Positions 62,814 through 64,000 of a DNA stretch of 64,000 bases are shown here, piece by piece. The notes below the pieces were generated by a model, which did not search any database, had not been told where the DNA came from, and was given only the letters and a program-made list of their open reading frames with translations. Source of the stretch: Helopsaltes ochotensis (taxonomy: Eukaryota > Chordata > Aves > Passeriformes > Locustellidae); assembly GCA_013400155.1 (NCBI GenBank), contig VXBM01000417.1, positions 535,414 to 599,413 on the forward strand, given 5' to 3'. Every line of letters starts with the position of its first letter. Within the stretch, counting starts at the first letter, position 1. Position numbers and translations under genes: made by a program.

Positions 62814-64000
62814 CTTCAGAAAAAATAGACAAAAAACCCCCAAAAAATCAGCAGGAGAAAACACTCATCCTCTTGCCTGACACCCACATTATATACCAAT
62901 TTTTGGTAGAAACCGTAGCAGATTTCACCCCAATCCCATACTGTACCACCAAACAAGGTCTCTTCAGTCTGGTGACATGCATAACCAAAACACATTCCTG
63001 CTGCATAACAGGATGACAATCTAGAGAATATAGATTTACTCTGCTCTGACACCACTCCTAGAAAATAAGCGCTGGTTGCTATTTGGGGCACAAGACCTCT
63101 TGTGTACTGTCCCCTTCCACATAAGGTAGGAAATTCCTTTTTAAGAAAAAAGCCATACTTGCATACTCTTCATAAAACCTATTTTTTTCTTTCTAAGATT
63201 ATTTACTGATATTTCTTTGGTTTTCCCTCCCTCTATTTTTTTTTTCATCACTAGTTGGACCATAATACTATTACAAGGTTCTTAAGTTAAAATATGTTAA
63301 TATGAAACAATAATAGTGAATTAAAATTCTTTCAATGTCAGCTTTAACACATAAATAGAAAAGCCTCCTGACATTTTGTATCATTTTCCAAAGAACCTTC
63401 CATTAATAATATAATAGCCCACAAATCCAGGCCAGATAAGTGAATTTTGAGTTTAAGGGAAAACATTCCTGAGTTTCTCTGGAATAGAATAGCTCTGGTC
63501 ATAGTACAGAGATTAGAAGAGACAGCTGTGTCCCCTATATGAAGCTTCTGTTTCCTTGCCTCTTTTTGTCACAATACATAGGGAAGTGATGCAGATGAGA
63601 CCAGACTGAATTCATGCCAAACAAACTTCATGGAAATCTCCTGTGTTCACTTTTTAAATGACCTATTTCTTCCCCTGAGTTTATCATGGAAAGAAGAAAC
63701 AAGGAAACACTTAAATAGAAGCAAATTGCAATCTCAATATTCACTGTTATTTGCATCATTTTAACAGCTAGGACTCCAGGACAAAATAAGAAGGGGTTTT
63801 GGTGACTCAATTTCATTTTCCTTCTGCTATTGTGTGCTCTAATTCAGATTATAATAATAAGTATCATTTGTATAGTGTGTTCATTTGGGCTCATTTGTGT
63901 AATGAGTTGCTACTGTCAATTTAGGAATTTAACTTTGATGGCTATGTTAGGACTGAGATCCTTATGTTGTCAGCAGGGGAAGGCAGGTGCTATAGAAAAC
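62814..64000. other. upstream intron of the PLAT-repeat gene
   Basis: No further exon recognised. The gene must continue upstream, because 62813 is an internal acceptor in phase 1. No promoter or CpG island is visible. Confidence 0.45.

Overview
The window looks like avian nuclear DNA. It is AT-rich, has very long introns, and carries two CR1 LINE copies with the bird-type 3' end plus several solo LTRs of avian endogenous-retrovirus type. I saw no bacterial features, tRNA, rRNA or CRISPR. The bird assignment rests on repeat types recognised from memory, not on a database search.

One gene dominates, and it is on the minus strand. At least 16 short exons or exon remnants between about 62.8 kb (5') and 8.0 kb (3') encode halves of PLAT/LH2 (lipoxygenase-homology) beta-sandwich domains in tandem, at least eight units. 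The array resembles LOXHD1 and the long, PLAT-bearing form of RP1. I could not decide between these, so no symbol is given. Neither end of the gene is in the window. Exons were recognised by PLAT signatures (GTDA-x-V, W-x-L-E/D-K, a following C-N-x-W) flanked by splice sites, and were checked by intron phase. Many neighbouring exons join in phase: 22.4k-20.6k-20.3k-19.7k; 13.3k-13.0k-10.9k-8.1k; 58.2k-50.5k-46.0k.

The array is a mosaic. Most exons are open and well formed. At least three carry in-frame stops or paired compensating frameshifts (62.7k, 22.3k, 13.3k), and others have doubtful ends (60.9k, 50.4k, 34.6k, 20.1k). Either this part of the gene is decaying in this lineage, or some exons are skipped, or part of the damage is assembly error in A homopolymers. 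The 22.3k stop cannot be explained by a single homopolymer-length error.

Repeats, by position: LTR about 5.36-6.09k; LTR about 17.95-18.55k; LTR about 24.40-24.98k; LTR about 41.72-42.71k; a two-copy interspersed repeat at 12.44k and 25.55k; CR1 at about 30.1-31.95k (broken) and 51.67-52.94k (long RT open frame). As far as orientation can be judged, these lie antisense to the PLAT gene. The rest is intronic sequence with microsatellites and a few possible conserved non-coding blocks.
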